Assembly (NCBI RefSeq): GCF_000733935.1
Contig: NZ_JPON01000001.1
Span: forward strand, 1-64,000
Source: Methylomarinum vadi
GTDB lineage: Bacteria > Pseudomonadota > Gammaproteobacteria > Methylococcales > Methylomonadaceae
Direction of reading: 5' to 3'
DNA length: 64,000 nucleotides
Shown: one piece after another, positions 9,339 through 19,106 of the stretch
How the letters are laid out: the number at the start of each line of letters is the position of its first letter
Numbering within the stretch: the stretch's first letter is position 1
Program-made: the position numbers and the translations under genes
The notes under the pieces: generated by a model
Databases searched by the model: none
Told to the model about the DNA's origin: nothing
What the model saw: the letters and a program-made list of their open reading frames with translations, nothing else

Positions 9339-12300
9339 ATGGACCGATTCACGCATTTTTTCATCGACCGTCCGATCTTCGCTTCGGTTCTGTCCATTAT
9401 CATCGTCCTGGTCGGCGCTTTGGCGTTGTTCGCGCTGCCGGTTGCCCAATATCCTGAAATCGCTCCGCCCACCGTCGTTGTCAACACAACCTATCCCGGC
9501 GCCAATGCCAAGGTCGTCGCCGAAACCGTGGCGACGCCGATCGAGCAGGAGGTGAACGGCGTCGAGGACATGTTGTATATGTCGTCGCAATCGACCAACA
9601 GCGGCAACATGGCTTTGACCATCACCTTCAAGCCGGGCACCGACCTGGACAAGGCCCAGGTATTGGTGCAGAACCGCGTGGCATTGGCCGAGCCCAAATT
9701 GCCCGAAGAAGTCACCCGACAGGGTATCAGCGTCAAGAAAAGAAGCCCCGACCTCAGTCTGGTGGTCGGTCTGGTATCGCCCGACAAACGCTACGACAGC
9801 GTTTATCTGAGCAATTACGCGTTGTTGCAGATCAAGGATACGCTGGCGCGCCTGCCCGGCGTCGGCGAAATCGTCGTGTTCGGTGCGCGCGATTACAGCA
9901 TGCGCCTGTGGCTCAATCCGGATAAACTGGCGGCGCGTAATATGACCGCCGGCGATGTCGTCGAGGCTATCCGCGAGCAAAACATTCAGGTCGCGGCCGG
10001 CGTGATCGGACAGGAGCCGGCACCGCATCCGGCCGATTTCCAATATACGGTCAGTACGTTGGGACGGCTGATGGAGGCCGAGCAATTCGCCGATATCGTC
10101 ATCAAGGAGGGTGCGGGCGGAGAAATTACCCGGCTCAAGGATGTGGCCCGCATCGAACTGGGGGCCAAGGATTACAACTCCGAATTGTTTCTGAACGGCG
10201 AATCGATGATTGGTTTGGCCATCTTCCAATTGCCCGGCTCGAATGCCCTGGAAACGAAGGAGGCGGTGTTGGCGGCGATGGACAAACTGAAGACCCATTT
10301 CCCCGAAGGCCTCGATTACTTGTTGGTTTACGATACCGTCGTCTTCGTCGACCAGTCTATCGAAGCCGTCGTCAAGACTTTGTTCGAGGCGTTACTGTTG
10401 GTAGTGCTGGTCGTGGTCATCTTCTTGCAGAATTGGCGCGCGGCGGTCATTCCGTTGTTGGCGGTGCCGGTGTCGCTGATCGGCACCTTCGCGGTGATGC
10501 AAGCCTTGGGTGTTTCGTTGAACACTCTGTCGTTGTTCGGGTTGGTGCTGGCGATCGGTATCGTCGTCGACGACGCCATCGTTGTGGTCGAAAACGTCGA
10601 GCGCCATATCGGCGAAGGTATGAAGGCGCGCGAGGCCACCCGTCTGGCGATGTCCGAAGTGGTCGGACCGATCATCGCGACGACATTGGTGTTGGTCGCG
10701 GTGTTCGTGCCTACCGTGTTCATTACCGGCGTTTCCGGTGCTTTCTACAAACAATTCGCCTTGACCATCTCCGTCTCGACGCTGATCTCGAGTTTCAATT
10801 CCTTGACCTTGAGCCCGGCCTTATGCGCGTTATTGCTGGATCGGGCCCATGGTAACAAGGATATTTTCTCCCGTTTATTGGAAAGAATGTTCGGCTGGTT
10901 TTTCGACGCCTTTAACCGCTTTTTTGCCCGCTTCAGCAAAGGCTATTCCAAATTGGTCGGCCGCCTGATTCGGATGACGGCCATCGTGCTGGTGCTTTAC
11001 GTAGCCCTGAATGGTTTTAACTTGCTAGCTTTCAGTAAAGTGCCGACCGGCTTCATTCCGCAACAGGATCAAGGCTACTTGATTTTGTATGCGCAATTGC
11101 CCGATGCCGCTTCGTTGAGCCGCAGCAAGGAAGTGGTGCAGCAAGCCTCGAGCATAATCAAAAACACACCGGGCGTCGCCAATGTCGTCGCCTATGCCGG
11201 CTGGTCGCTGTTGAGCGGTTCCAATCAATCGAATGTGGCGACGATGTTCGCCCGCCTGGACAGTTTCGCCAACCGCGCCGGCCATCCCGAAATGCAGGCC
11301 GATCAGGTGATCCAGCAGTTGCAACAACGGCTGGCGCAAATCCCGGATGCCTATATCGCCGTGTTCGCGCCTCCGCCGGTGCGCGGCATGAGTTCGGTCG
11401 GCGGTTTCAAGCTGCAGATTCAAGACCGCGCCAACGTCGGTTTACAGGAATTGCAGCGCGTCAATGCTGACATGATCGCCAAGGGTAACCAACAACCCGG
11501 GCTGACCCACTTGTTCACGACGTTTCGCAACGATGTGCCGCAGCTTTATCTGGATGTCGATCGGGATATGGTCAAATCGATGGGCGTTTCCCTGAGCGAC
11601 GTCTTCGATACGTTGCAAATCTATCTGGGCTCGCTGTATGTCAACGACTTTAACCGTTTCGGCCGCACCTACCAGGTGGTTGCGCAAGCCGATGCCGAGT
11701 TTCGCATGTATCCCGAGGACATCGCCGAATTGAAGACCCGCAATGGTGCCGGCGCAATGGTGCCGCTAGGCTCATTATTGGAAGCCAGGGAAATCAAGGG
11801 GCCGGACAAAATAACCCGCTATAACATGTACCCGGCGGCGGAAATCAACGGCGCCACATTGCCCGGCACCAGTTCGGGGGACGCCATCGAAATCATGGGG
11901 CGACTGTTGGACGAGGAATTACCGCCCGGTTTCGGTTACGAGTGGACCGAACTGAGTCTGCAACAAGTATTGGCCGGCAACGTCGCCATGTTGGTATTTC
12001 CGTTGAGCGTCATTTTCGTATTCCTGGTGCTCGCGGCCCAGTATGAAAGCTGGTCGTTGCCTTTGGCCGTGATTCTGATCGTGCCGATGTGCATTCTGTC
12101 GTCGATGGTCGGCATTTGGCTCAGCGGCCTGGACAACGATATCTTTACTCAGATCGGTTTCATCGTTCTGGTGGCGCTTGCCAGCAAGAATGCGATCTTG
12201 ATCGTCGAGTTCGCCAAGCAGCGCCAGGAAAAAGGCCTCGATCGTTACGCCGCCGTTCGGGAGGCTTCGCGCATCCGCCTGCGTCCGATCCTGATGACGT

Positions 12301-12539
12301 CGTTTTCCTTCATTATGGGGGTATTGCCGTTAGTGTTGGCGCAAGGCGCCGGCGCCGAGGCTCGTCATGTGTTGGGTACCGCGGTGTTTAGCGGCATGTT
12401 GGGCGTCACGCTGTTCGGCCTGTTATTGACACCGGTGTTTTACGTTGCAGTGCAAGGACTGGTGCAGCGCTGGTTCGCCCCGGAAGGCGATATTGCAGGC
12501 CGATCTTCACAACCTTCAGCAAGCGATACCGAGTCATGA
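9339..12539 (+). CDS. RND multidrug efflux pump, inner-membrane transporter (AcrB/MexB, HAE1 family)
   Basis: The product is 1066 residues, the usual length for HAE1 pumps. It starts with MDRFTHFFIDRPIFASVLSI, the first transmembrane helix, and has 12 predicted helices with two large periplasmic loops. The proton-relay region in TM4 reads GLVLAIGIVVDDAIVVVENVERH, with the paired Asp residues; the TM10-11 region has QIGFIVLVALASKNAILIVEF with the conserved Lys. It exports hydrophobic compounds using proton entry, as a trimer with the adaptor and outer-membrane protein. Its stop overlaps the start of the channel gene (ATGA). Confidence 0.95.
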   Translation: MDRFTHFFIDRPIFASVLSIIIVLVGALALFALPVAQYPEIAPPTVVVNTTYPGANAKVVAETVATPIEQEVNGVEDMLYMSSQSTNSGNMALTITFKPGTDLDKAQVLVQNRVALAEPKLPEEVTRQGISVKKRSPDLSLVVGLVSPDKRYDSVYLSNYALLQIKDTLARLPGVGEIVVFGARDYSMRLWLNPDKLAARNMTAGDVVEAIREQNIQVAAGVIGQEPAPHPADFQYTVSTLGRLMEAEQFADIVIKEGAGGEITRLKDVARIELGAKDYNSELFLNGESMIGLAIFQLPGSNALETKEAVLAAMDKLKTHFPEGLDYLLVYDTVVFVDQSIEAVVKTLFEALLLVVLVVVIFLQNWRAAVIPLLAVPVSLIGTFAVMQALGVSLNTLSLFGLVLAIGIVVDDAIVVVENVERHIGEGMKAREATRLAMSEVVGPIIATTLVLVAVFVPTVFITGVSGAFYKQFALTISVSTLISSFNSLTLSPALCALLLDRAHGNKDIFSRLLERMFGWFFDAFNRFFARFSKGYSKLVGRLIRMTAIVLVLYVALNGFNLLAFSKVPTGFIPQQDQGYLILYAQLPDAASLSRSKEVVQQASSIIKNTPGVANVVAYAGWSLLSGSNQSNVATMFARLDSFANRAGHPEMQADQVIQQLQQRLAQIPDAYIAVFAPPPVRGMSSVGGFKLQIQDRANVGLQELQRVNADMIAKGNQQPGLTHLFTTFRNDVPQLYLDVDRDMVKSMGVSLSDVFDTLQIYLGSLYVNDFNRFGRTYQVVAQADAEFRMYPEDIAELKTRNGAGAMVPLGSLLEAREIKGPDKITRYNMYPAAEINGATLPGTSSGDAIEIMGRLLDEELPPGFGYEWTELSLQQVLAGNVAMLVFPLSVIFVFLVLAAQYESWSLPLAVILIVPMCILSSMVGIWLSGLDNDIFTQIGFIVLVALASKNAILIVEFAKQRQEKGLDRYAAVREASRIRLRPILMTSFSFIMGVLPLVLAQGAGAEARHVLGTAVFSGMLGVTLFGLLLTPVFYVAVQGLVQRWFAPEGDIAGRSSQPSASDTES

Positions 12540-14056
12540 GTGCATTTAACATTATAAGATTACGGTTTAACTTTGTCTGGGAGCGGGGCGGGTTGACGTC
12601 GATGGCGTTCTGTTCTCTTGCCTTACTGAACGCTTGCGCCGTCGGCCCCGATTACAAGAAACCGGAAACGGAATTACCGGCTAGCTTTGCCCAGTCCTCC
12701 GCCGGCGAATTTTCCGAACGAAGCATTGAACACGACTGGTGGAAATTGTTCGATGACGAGACGTTGATGGGCCTGGTCGATCGCGCCGCGCACCACAACT
12801 ATGACCTGCAGAGGGCAGAGGCGAATTTAAGGGAAGCCCGCGCGCTTTATTTGGAAGCCGGATTGGAATTGGCGCCGATAATAACGGCCAAGGGGAGTTA
12901 TAACGAGCAAAAACGCAGTAAGGGTTCCTTGAACAACCGTTCCTTCGTGCCGCGCGAATTGAAACTTTACAATGTCGGGTTCGACGCGTTTTGGGAAATC
13001 GATTTGTTCGGCCGGGTGCGGCGCAACGTCGAAGCCAGCAACGATGGCGTTGACGCGCAGGAAGCCTCGTTGCGCGATTTGGTTATCAGCCTGATCGCCG
13101 AGGTGGCGCGCAATTATTTTGAATTGCGCGGCTTGCAGGAACAGTTGGCCGTGGCCGAGCAAAACGTCGCGATACAGAGCGAAACTTTAGAGATAACCCG
13201 GGCCAGAGTCGAGAGCGGCCGCGGCACCGATCTCGATACTTCCCGTGCCTTAGCCCAGCTCGAAGCCACCAGGGCTGGCATTCCGCCGCTGCAGGGAGCG
13301 ATACAACGGGCCATCCATAGGTTGAGCGTATTGACCGGGCAGGTGCCGGGCGCTCTCAACAAGGAGCTTTCCGCGTCGGCCCCGTTACCAAGATTGCCGG
13401 CCACGATTCATATCGGCCGTCCCGGAGATTTGTTGCGCCGGCGTCCCGATATCCGTATCGCCGAGCGCACCTTGGCGGCTTCCACGGCGCAAATCGGCGT
13501 CGCGACCGCCGATTTATTTCCCCGAGTCACCTTTGTCGGCAGCATCGCCTTGGAAGCCTCGACCTTTTCCGGTTTGGGGGCGGCCGGTTCCGATACCTAT
13601 TCGGCCGGTCCAAGGATCAGTTGGGCGGCTTTGGATTTGGGCCGCGTCTACGCCCGTATCAAGGCCGCCGACGCTCATGCCGAAGCCGACCTTGCCGCTT
13701 ATCGGCAAACGGTGCTGAACGCGCTGGAGGAAACCGAAAACGCACTGGTCAATTACAATCGGGAACGGCTTAGACGAAATGCTTTGGCGGCGGCAGAGGC
13801 CGCCAGTCTCCAGGCCAGGAAACTGGCACATCTGCGCTACGATGAGGGCGTCAGCGATTTTCTGACGGTTCTGGATGCCGAAGCGCGTTTACTGCAGGAC
13901 CAAGAACGTCTGGCGCAAAGCGAAACCGCCGTGGCGACCTCGTTAGTCGCCTTGTATAAGGCGCTCGGCGGTGGTTGGGAAACGCTGGTCGACGAGCGGC
14001 AGGGACAGGATGAGACGCCGGACGGTAAGGAGAGTCGCAAAGACAATGCCGGTTGA
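12536..14056 (+). CDS. RND efflux outer-membrane channel lipoprotein (OprM/NodT family)
   Basis: Third gene of the efflux operon; it forms the trimeric outer-membrane exit duct. After a signal the lipobox region reads ALLNACAVGPDYKKPE, typical of OprM-like factors, followed by DWWKLFDDETL and two structural repeats (LRRRPDIRIAERTLAAS near the middle). The C-terminus is Asp/Lys-rich. The start overlapping the pump stop codon is accepted because of coupling, though an internal ATG at 12602 gives a shorter, more classical signal peptide. Confidence 0.93.
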   Translation: MSAFNIIRLRFNFVWERGGLTSMAFCSLALLNACAVGPDYKKPETELPASFAQSSAGEFSERSIEHDWWKLFDDETLMGLVDRAAHHNYDLQRAEANLREARALYLEAGLELAPIITAKGSYNEQKRSKGSLNNRSFVPRELKLYNVGFDAFWEIDLFGRVRRNVEASNDGVDAQEASLRDLVISLIAEVARNYFELRGLQEQLAVAEQNVAIQSETLEITRARVESGRGTDLDTSRALAQLEATRAGIPPLQGAIQRAIHRLSVLTGQVPGALNKELSASAPLPRLPATIHIGRPGDLLRRRPDIRIAERTLAASTAQIGVATADLFPRVTFVGSIALEASTFSGLGAAGSDTYSAGPRISWAALDLGRVYARIKAADAHAEADLAAYRQTVLNALEETENALVNYNRERLRRNALAAAEAASLQARKLAHLRYDEGVSDFLTVLDAEARLLQDQERLAQSETAVATSLVALYKALGGGWETLVDERQGQDETPDGKESRKDNAG

Positions 14057-14294
14057 ATCCGTAATTCCCGCAGTGAAGATGGAGCATGATGCAAGCGATT
14101 GACTTTTACGGCTTAAGTAAGTCTTATTGTTCTGACCGGTTGCTCAATCTCATATTTTCCGATTTTCAGGGCGATATCCAATTCCGTTTTTGCATGGCCT
14201 TTTAGCATTTAGTAATATAGGCGCTCGACTAGCCCGGCTCCGGGTTGTACAACTTTAAAACCTTAAATTTTCTCTCAACCGGATTTTAGAACTA

Positions 14295-14891
14295 ATGAAA
14301 AAATCAATTATCGCATTCGTTTGCGGCTTGCTGGCATGGTCTGGCGCTCACAATGTACTGGCTGCCGATATCGAAGCAGGAAAAGCGGCGTTCGAAACCT
14401 GCCGTGGTTGCCACAGCATTCCAGGCTATAGCAATGTTTATCCGACCTATTATGTGCCAAAAATCGGCGGTCAACGTGCCGAGTATGTGGTGGCGGCGTT
14501 AAAGGCGTACCGGGAACAAGCTCGTCCGCATGGCACGATGAAGGCCAATTCCTATGATTTGAGCGATAAAACGATTGAAAATATCGCCGCTTATACTGAA
14601 AAATCTGTCGGTAAACAAACGAAAGCGGTTGCCGACGGTGATCCTGCCAAGGGCAAGAAATTGGCGGCAAGCTGCACCAGCTGTCATACCAATAAGCTGA
14701 AAGATGGCGGTAATATTCCTATCCTGGCCGGCCAATACGGCAATTATTTAGTCAAGGTCATGAAGGATTACCAGACAGGTAAACGCAATAATCCGGTTAT
14801 GCAATCGATGTTGAACGGTCTGTCCGAGGAAGACTTGCATGACATTTCCGCTTATTTTGCTTACCAAACCGGACTCGGCGCGGTTGAATAA
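14295..14891 (+). CDS. Dihaem cytochrome c, cytochrome c4-like
   Basis: A Sec signal peptide (residues 1-23, ending VLAA) is followed by two class I cytochrome c domains. The haem sites are CRGCH (about residue 36) and CTSCH (about residue 131), each with a later Met in a c4-like position (GTMKANSYDLSD; NPVMQSMLNGLSEEDL). The 198-residue length fits a periplasmic c4 that passes electrons to terminal oxidases or other acceptors. It stands alone between the efflux operon and a c-di-GMP gene. Confidence 0.9.
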   Translation: MKKSIIAFVCGLLAWSGAHNVLAADIEAGKAAFETCRGCHSIPGYSNVYPTYYVPKIGGQRAEYVVAALKAYREQARPHGTMKANSYDLSDKTIENIAAYTEKSVGKQTKAVADGDPAKGKKLAASCTSCHTNKLKDGGNIPILAGQYGNYLVKVMKDYQTGKRNNPVMQSMLNGLSEEDLHDISAYFAYQTGLGAVE

Positions 14892-15328
14892 CGAAGTTTT
14901 TATACCGAACTCGCGAGTGGCCAAGAGCTAAACAGCTATCGCTAATTCACTCTTGGCCGCTTCTCGCGACAATTCCGGCGGTGGGATGCCGCCGGATTAT
15001 CCCTCAAAGCTCGCCCTTCCTCTTTTCCCCTCACTGGCAGTTAAATGTGTTTGCCAGCAAAAGCTAGGGATCTACCGGTTGATGATTTGCCGAATCGAAA
15101 CGGCCCGAAATAAATTATTTCAGACTATTTAATATCATTTTACATCGGTTGCCGTTAAATTCTTGGCTATGAATCTATAGTTCAGAAAACTACGAGCATG
15201 CATTTTCCCCTCATAAATTAGTGGCTTGAAATTTTTTTTCGAAATCGTGGAAAATTTTCCAGGCGTGGGAGAGGGGCGCGTGTTATAAATTTAAACCAAT
15301 TAGTCACTCTCACCCGGACCGAATATTA
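14892..15328 (+). other. Intergenic region with hairpins after the cytochrome gene
   Basis: No gene is visible. A long imperfect inverted repeat at 14911-14969 (GAGTGGCCAAGAG paired with CTCTTGGCCGCTTC) and a perfect 8-bp stem at 14974-14996 (TCCGGCGG/CCGCCGGA) lie just after the cytochrome gene and may end its transcript. The rest is AT-rich and should hold the promoter of the next gene. Confidence 0.55.
14974..14996 (+). terminator. Hairpin, possible terminator of the cytochrome gene
   Basis: TCCGGCGG and CCGCCGGA form a perfect 8-bp stem with a 7-base loop, followed by only a short T-containing tail (TTAT). It is weak as an intrinsic terminator, but its position 80 bases after the stop codon fits. 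Confidence 0.4.
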
Positions 15329-18280
15329 TTGGCATCGTTTCGCTTGCGTTCTCTTTTAGGTAATTTAGCGGTCGCGGGTATTTACTGGCTGCTCGCTAAA
15401 TCCGATCTGTTTTTTGCGGCTCATCATGGTCCGGTTGTGCTGTGGTGGCCTGCGGATGGCTATGCCTTGGCGGTTCTTTTGCTTAAGGGGTTATGCGTCG
15501 TTCCCGGCATTTTTGTCGGCGCATTTGCCTCGAGTGTCGACGTGTTTGGTTCGCCATTGATTGCACTTTCCATAGGGTTGGGTCAGACCCTGGAAATAGT
15601 CGTTGGTTGGTGGCTGCTGAGTCAGAAAATGCAGTTCGATGTCGCGATGATTCGCTTACGTGATTTCTTGTCGCTATTGCTCGCCGCTCCCTGGATGGCC
15701 GCAATCGGGGCCATTACGGCATCTACAAGCTTAAGGTTGGCTGGCAGTATTGATCGGCATTCCTGGATGCACGTCACCATGCATTGGTGGATGGCCGACT
15801 TGCTCGGCCTTGTGCTGGTGACGACATTCGTTCTGGTATGGATCAAACCACCGCAACAATGGCTTAATCGCAAGGGTTTGCTAGAAAGCATGCTCATTTT
15901 CGGTCTGACATTTTTTGCCGGCCAAATCATCTTCCTTGATTGGTATCGCGATATCACCGGCGATTATCCCAAGGCCTTTTTGCTGTTTTTGTTGTTGGCA
16001 ATCGCGGCGATACGTTTGGGCCGCCATGGCGTGTTGATCGTGCTGTTGATGACTTCGGTACAGGCATTATGGGGCGCAAGCCGGCAGATTGGTTATTTCG
16101 GCGCCGACCTCGCCGCTACCCATTTGATCAATTTTTCCTGGTTTATGTTGATCATGTCCGTGGTGGGCATGCTATTGGCGACGCATATCAGTGAAAAAAA
16201 CCTTGCCGTATTAGCCTTACGGGAAAGCGAAAATCAGTTTCGCACGTTGGCTAATAACGCGTCAGTCCTGGTATGGATGTCCGGGACGGACGGGTTATGT
16301 ACCTATTTCAACAAGGTTTGGCTGGATTTTACTGGACGCAGGTTAGAGCAAGAGTTAGGTAATGGGTGGACGAAAGGAGTTCATCAGGAGGATTTGCAGC
16401 ATTGCCTGGACAGCTATATGGCGGCATTTTTCGCCCGCCGGGAATTCAACTTGGAATACCGCCTGCGCCGCTACGATGGCGTTTATCGTTGGGTCATGGA
16501 TCATGGCGTGCCACGTTACGACGGTCAAGGCGTATTTGTCGGTTATATCGGATCGCTTTTCGATATTACCGAACGCAAGAAGGCGGAAACGGCGATGTAC
16601 GATAGCGAGATCCGCTTTCGCAATTTGCTAGAAAAAATTCCACTGATTTCGGTGCAAGGCTATTCCGCCGACGGCACGACCAATTATTGGAACCAGGCTT
16701 CCGAATATCTTTATGGCTATACGGCGGAGGAAGCCTTGGGTAAAAAACTGACTGATTTGATTGTTCCGCCCGAGATGCGTGGTGAGGTCGAACAAGCTAT
16801 TCGGAAAATGTTCGCGACCGGTCGGCCGATTCCGGCGTCGGAATTGACGCTGATGCGCAAAGGCGGCGGGCGGGTCGACGTTTTTTCCTCGCACGCCTAC
16901 GTTCACGTGCCCGGGCGCGAGCCGGAAATGTTTTGCATGGATATCGATCTGACGGAAAGGAAGAGAAACGAGGCGAGAATACAGAATCTGGCCTATTACG
17001 ACCCTCTTACTCAGCTGCCTAATCGTCGCTTGTTGAGCGAACGGTTGCAGCAAGCGATGAATGATAGCCATAGAACTCATCTTCATGGCGCCATCCTGTT
17101 TTTCGATCTTGATAACTTCAAAACGCTCAACGACACGCTGGGCCACGATAAAGGCGACCAATTGCTCCAGCAGGTGGCGCAACGCTTGCAGAATTGCGTC
17201 AGAAAAGTAGACACGGTTGCCCGGCTGGGCGGCGATGAATTTGTCGTTCTACTGAAAGACTTGAGCGAAAATCCAAAGGATGCGCCATTTCAGGCGGAAA
17301 TGGCCTGCCAAAAAATTCTTGCGGCGCTTAACCAGCCCTATCGACTTGCCGGTATCGAATACTTAAACACGGCGAGCATAGGCATCGCTCTTTTTGCCAA
17401 TAATCAACAGTCCGTCGAGGATATGATGAAACGGGCCGACATCGCCATGTATCAGGCGAAGCAGGCCGGGTGTAATACCTTCCGCTTTTTTGACCCCGAT
17501 ATGCAGGCGGCGGTGGAAGCGCGTATGCGGCTCGAGAATGGCTTGCGGAAAGCGTTGCCCGAAAATCAACTGAAGCTTTACTATCAAGCACAGGTAGACG
17601 ATGCGGGCAGGGTAGTCGGGGCCGAGATATTGCTACGATGGACGCATCCCGAACAGGGTGTGATCTCTCCGGCGGAATTTATTCCGTTGGCGGAAGACAC
17701 GGGGTTGATCGTGCCGATCGGTTTGTGGGTATTAGAGCACGCTTGCCAGCAATTGAAAACATGGTCTCTGGATCCGAATAAAAAAACGCTGCAATTAGCG
17801 GTTAATGTCAGCGCCCGTCAATTCCGGCAAGCGGATTTTACACAACAGCTTATCGATTTACTCGGGAAAACCGGCGTAGAGAATTCTCGGCTCAAGTTGG
17901 AACTGACCGAAAGCCTGGTGCAAGAAAATATCGAAGAAACTATCGCTAAGATGAAATTGCTTAAACAAAGCGGCGTGCAATTTTCCATGGATGATTTCGG
18001 CACCGGCTATTCGTCACTGTCCAGTTTGAAAAGGCTGCCGCTCGATCAGCTTAAGATCGACCAAAGTTTTGTTCGCAATATCACAACGGATTCCGATGAC
18101 GCCACGATCGTCCAGACCATCATTGCCATGGCCAAGCATTTGGACATGGAAGTGATTGCCGAGGGTGTCGAGACGGAACAACAAAAAGCCTTTTTAGTCA
18201 GGCATGACTGTCGGCGATTCCAAGGTTATTTGTTCGCTAAACCCCTACCGATTAAACAGTTCGAGGCATTGCTTGCATAA
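15329..18280 (+). CDS. MASE1-PAS-PAS-GGDEF-EAL cyclic-di-GMP signalling protein
   Basis: The protein has 983 residues. An eight-helix MASE1 membrane sensor domain (about 10-290) begins with PVVLWWPADGYALAVLLL. It is followed by two PAS domains (about 300-415 and 428-550), GGDEF (about 560-715, DLDNFKTLNDTLGHDKGD and RLGGDEFVVLL) and EAL (about 730-980, AEILLRW, DDFGTGYSSLSSL). The EAL signature is EIL but the catalytic Glu is kept, so both synthesis and hydrolysis of c-di-GMP look possible. The assigned start is a TTG with a weak ribosome site and could be wrong. It shares its architecture with the broken gene at 3.0-6.9 kb. Confidence 0.9.
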   Translation: MASFRLRSLLGNLAVAGIYWLLAKSDLFFAAHHGPVVLWWPADGYALAVLLLKGLCVVPGIFVGAFASSVDVFGSPLIALSIGLGQTLEIVVGWWLLSQKMQFDVAMIRLRDFLSLLLAAPWMAAIGAITASTSLRLAGSIDRHSWMHVTMHWWMADLLGLVLVTTFVLVWIKPPQQWLNRKGLLESMLIFGLTFFAGQIIFLDWYRDITGDYPKAFLLFLLLAIAAIRLGRHGVLIVLLMTSVQALWGASRQIGYFGADLAATHLINFSWFMLIMSVVGMLLATHISEKNLAVLALRESENQFRTLANNASVLVWMSGTDGLCTYFNKVWLDFTGRRLEQELGNGWTKGVHQEDLQHCLDSYMAAFFARREFNLEYRLRRYDGVYRWVMDHGVPRYDGQGVFVGYIGSLFDITERKKAETAMYDSEIRFRNLLEKIPLISVQGYSADGTTNYWNQASEYLYGYTAEEALGKKLTDLIVPPEMRGEVEQAIRKMFATGRPIPASELTLMRKGGGRVDVFSSHAYVHVPGREPEMFCMDIDLTERKRNEARIQNLAYYDPLTQLPNRRLLSERLQQAMNDSHRTHLHGAILFFDLDNFKTLNDTLGHDKGDQLLQQVAQRLQNCVRKVDTVARLGGDEFVVLLKDLSENPKDAPFQAEMACQKILAALNQPYRLAGIEYLNTASIGIALFANNQQSVEDMMKRADIAMYQAKQAGCNTFRFFDPDMQAAVEARMRLENGLRKALPENQLKLYYQAQVDDAGRVVGAEILLRWTHPEQGVISPAEFIPLAEDTGLIVPIGLWVLEHACQQLKTWSLDPNKKTLQLAVNVSARQFRQADFTQQLIDLLGKTGVENSRLKLELTESLVQENIEETIAKMKLLKQSGVQFSMDDFGTGYSSLSSLKRLPLDQLKIDQSFVRNITTDSDDATIVQTIIAMAKHLDMEVIAEGVETEQQKAFLVRHDCRRFQGYLFAKPLPIKQFEALLA

Positions 18281-18287
18281 GGCCGGT

Positions 18288-19067
18288 TTAACGCTCGAAC
18301 AACGGTATTGTCACGATATGCTGTCTGTCGCCCACCGCTAAGCCCAGGCGCAGGGCGGTTGCCGATTCCGCTTCGTCCTTGCCGGGGAAGAATAGGTAGC
18401 CATAAGCCAACTCGCCGGGTTTGACCCGTTCGTTACGCAGGGAATTGTGGAGAAGGTCCTGGCGGATTTCGTCGTCGTATTCCTGATGCCTGGCCGCGCC
18501 GCCATACAATGCGCCGGCCCCGGCTCCGACGGCCGCGCCCTTGGCGATCGTTTCCCCCAGATTTTCGCCCGTCAAAACGCCGATGGCGAAGCCGGCGACG
18601 GCGCCCGCCGCGCCCAGCATCAGGGAGGGTTTCGCCGCGCCCAGCAGCGTTTCGCCGATTTCCACTTTTTCCTCGACCCGGCGGTAAGCCTGTCGCTGGG
18701 TCAACAGCGGCCAAGCTTGTTCTTGTTTGTCGATTAGAAAAGTTTGTTGGGCTTGAATGACTACCGCCGTATCGCTTTGATTATCGATGACCAAGCGAAC
18801 GGGCAACAATCCGGCCGATCTGATATCGAAACCGAAGACGGCCTCCGCTTTGTCGGCGTCGACATAAGGCGTCGCCGCAATCAGTGCCCCAGCCACGTTG
18901 ACATGTTGCGAAAACGCGGTTGGCAGCGGCACCGGTGCGACGCGGTCGCCATACGTGGAACAGCCGGAAAGGCTGAATAAAATGCCCAGCCATAACCCGC
19001 AAAGCGTTCGTTTAATACGATCGAGTTGCTTGGCCGCGTTCGCCATCCCAGCCAATGAAAGTGTCAA
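18288..19067 (-). CDS. Lipoprotein with glycine-rich segment, unknown function
   Basis: The N-terminal hydrophobic stretch ends in a lipobox (LFSLSGC, about residue 36), so it is probably a membrane-anchored lipoprotein. A central glycine/alanine-rich segment (about 145-190, GAAGAVAGFAIGVLTGENLG) resembles a glycine-zipper membrane motif. I do not recognise a named family. The start may be the Met at residue 8, which gives a more usual signal length. It is convergent with the preceding c-di-GMP gene (seven bases apart), and its 5' end lies only 39 bases from an IS1182-type element, so its promoter may have been displaced. Confidence 0.75.
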   Translation of the reverse strand: MTLSLAGMANAAKQLDRIKRTLCGLWLGILFSLSGCSTYGDRVAPVPLPTAFSQHVNVAGALIAATPYVDADKAEAVFGFDIRSAGLLPVRLVIDNQSDTAVVIQAQQTFLIDKQEQAWPLLTQRQAYRRVEEKVEIGETLLGAAKPSLMLGAAGAVAGFAIGVLTGENLGETIAKGAAVGAGAGALYGGAARHQEYDDEIRQDLLHNSLRNERVKPGELAYGYLFFPGKDEAESATALRLGLAVGDRQHIVTIPLFER

Positions 19068-19106
19068 GCGCCTGATCGTTCCCTCTCCCCGACCCTCTCC
19101 CAGAGG

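Noticed and set aside
9039-10298. Long open frame on the minus strand across the adaptor and RND pump genes
   Set aside because: It is the antisense of two strongly supported genes and has no family similarity.
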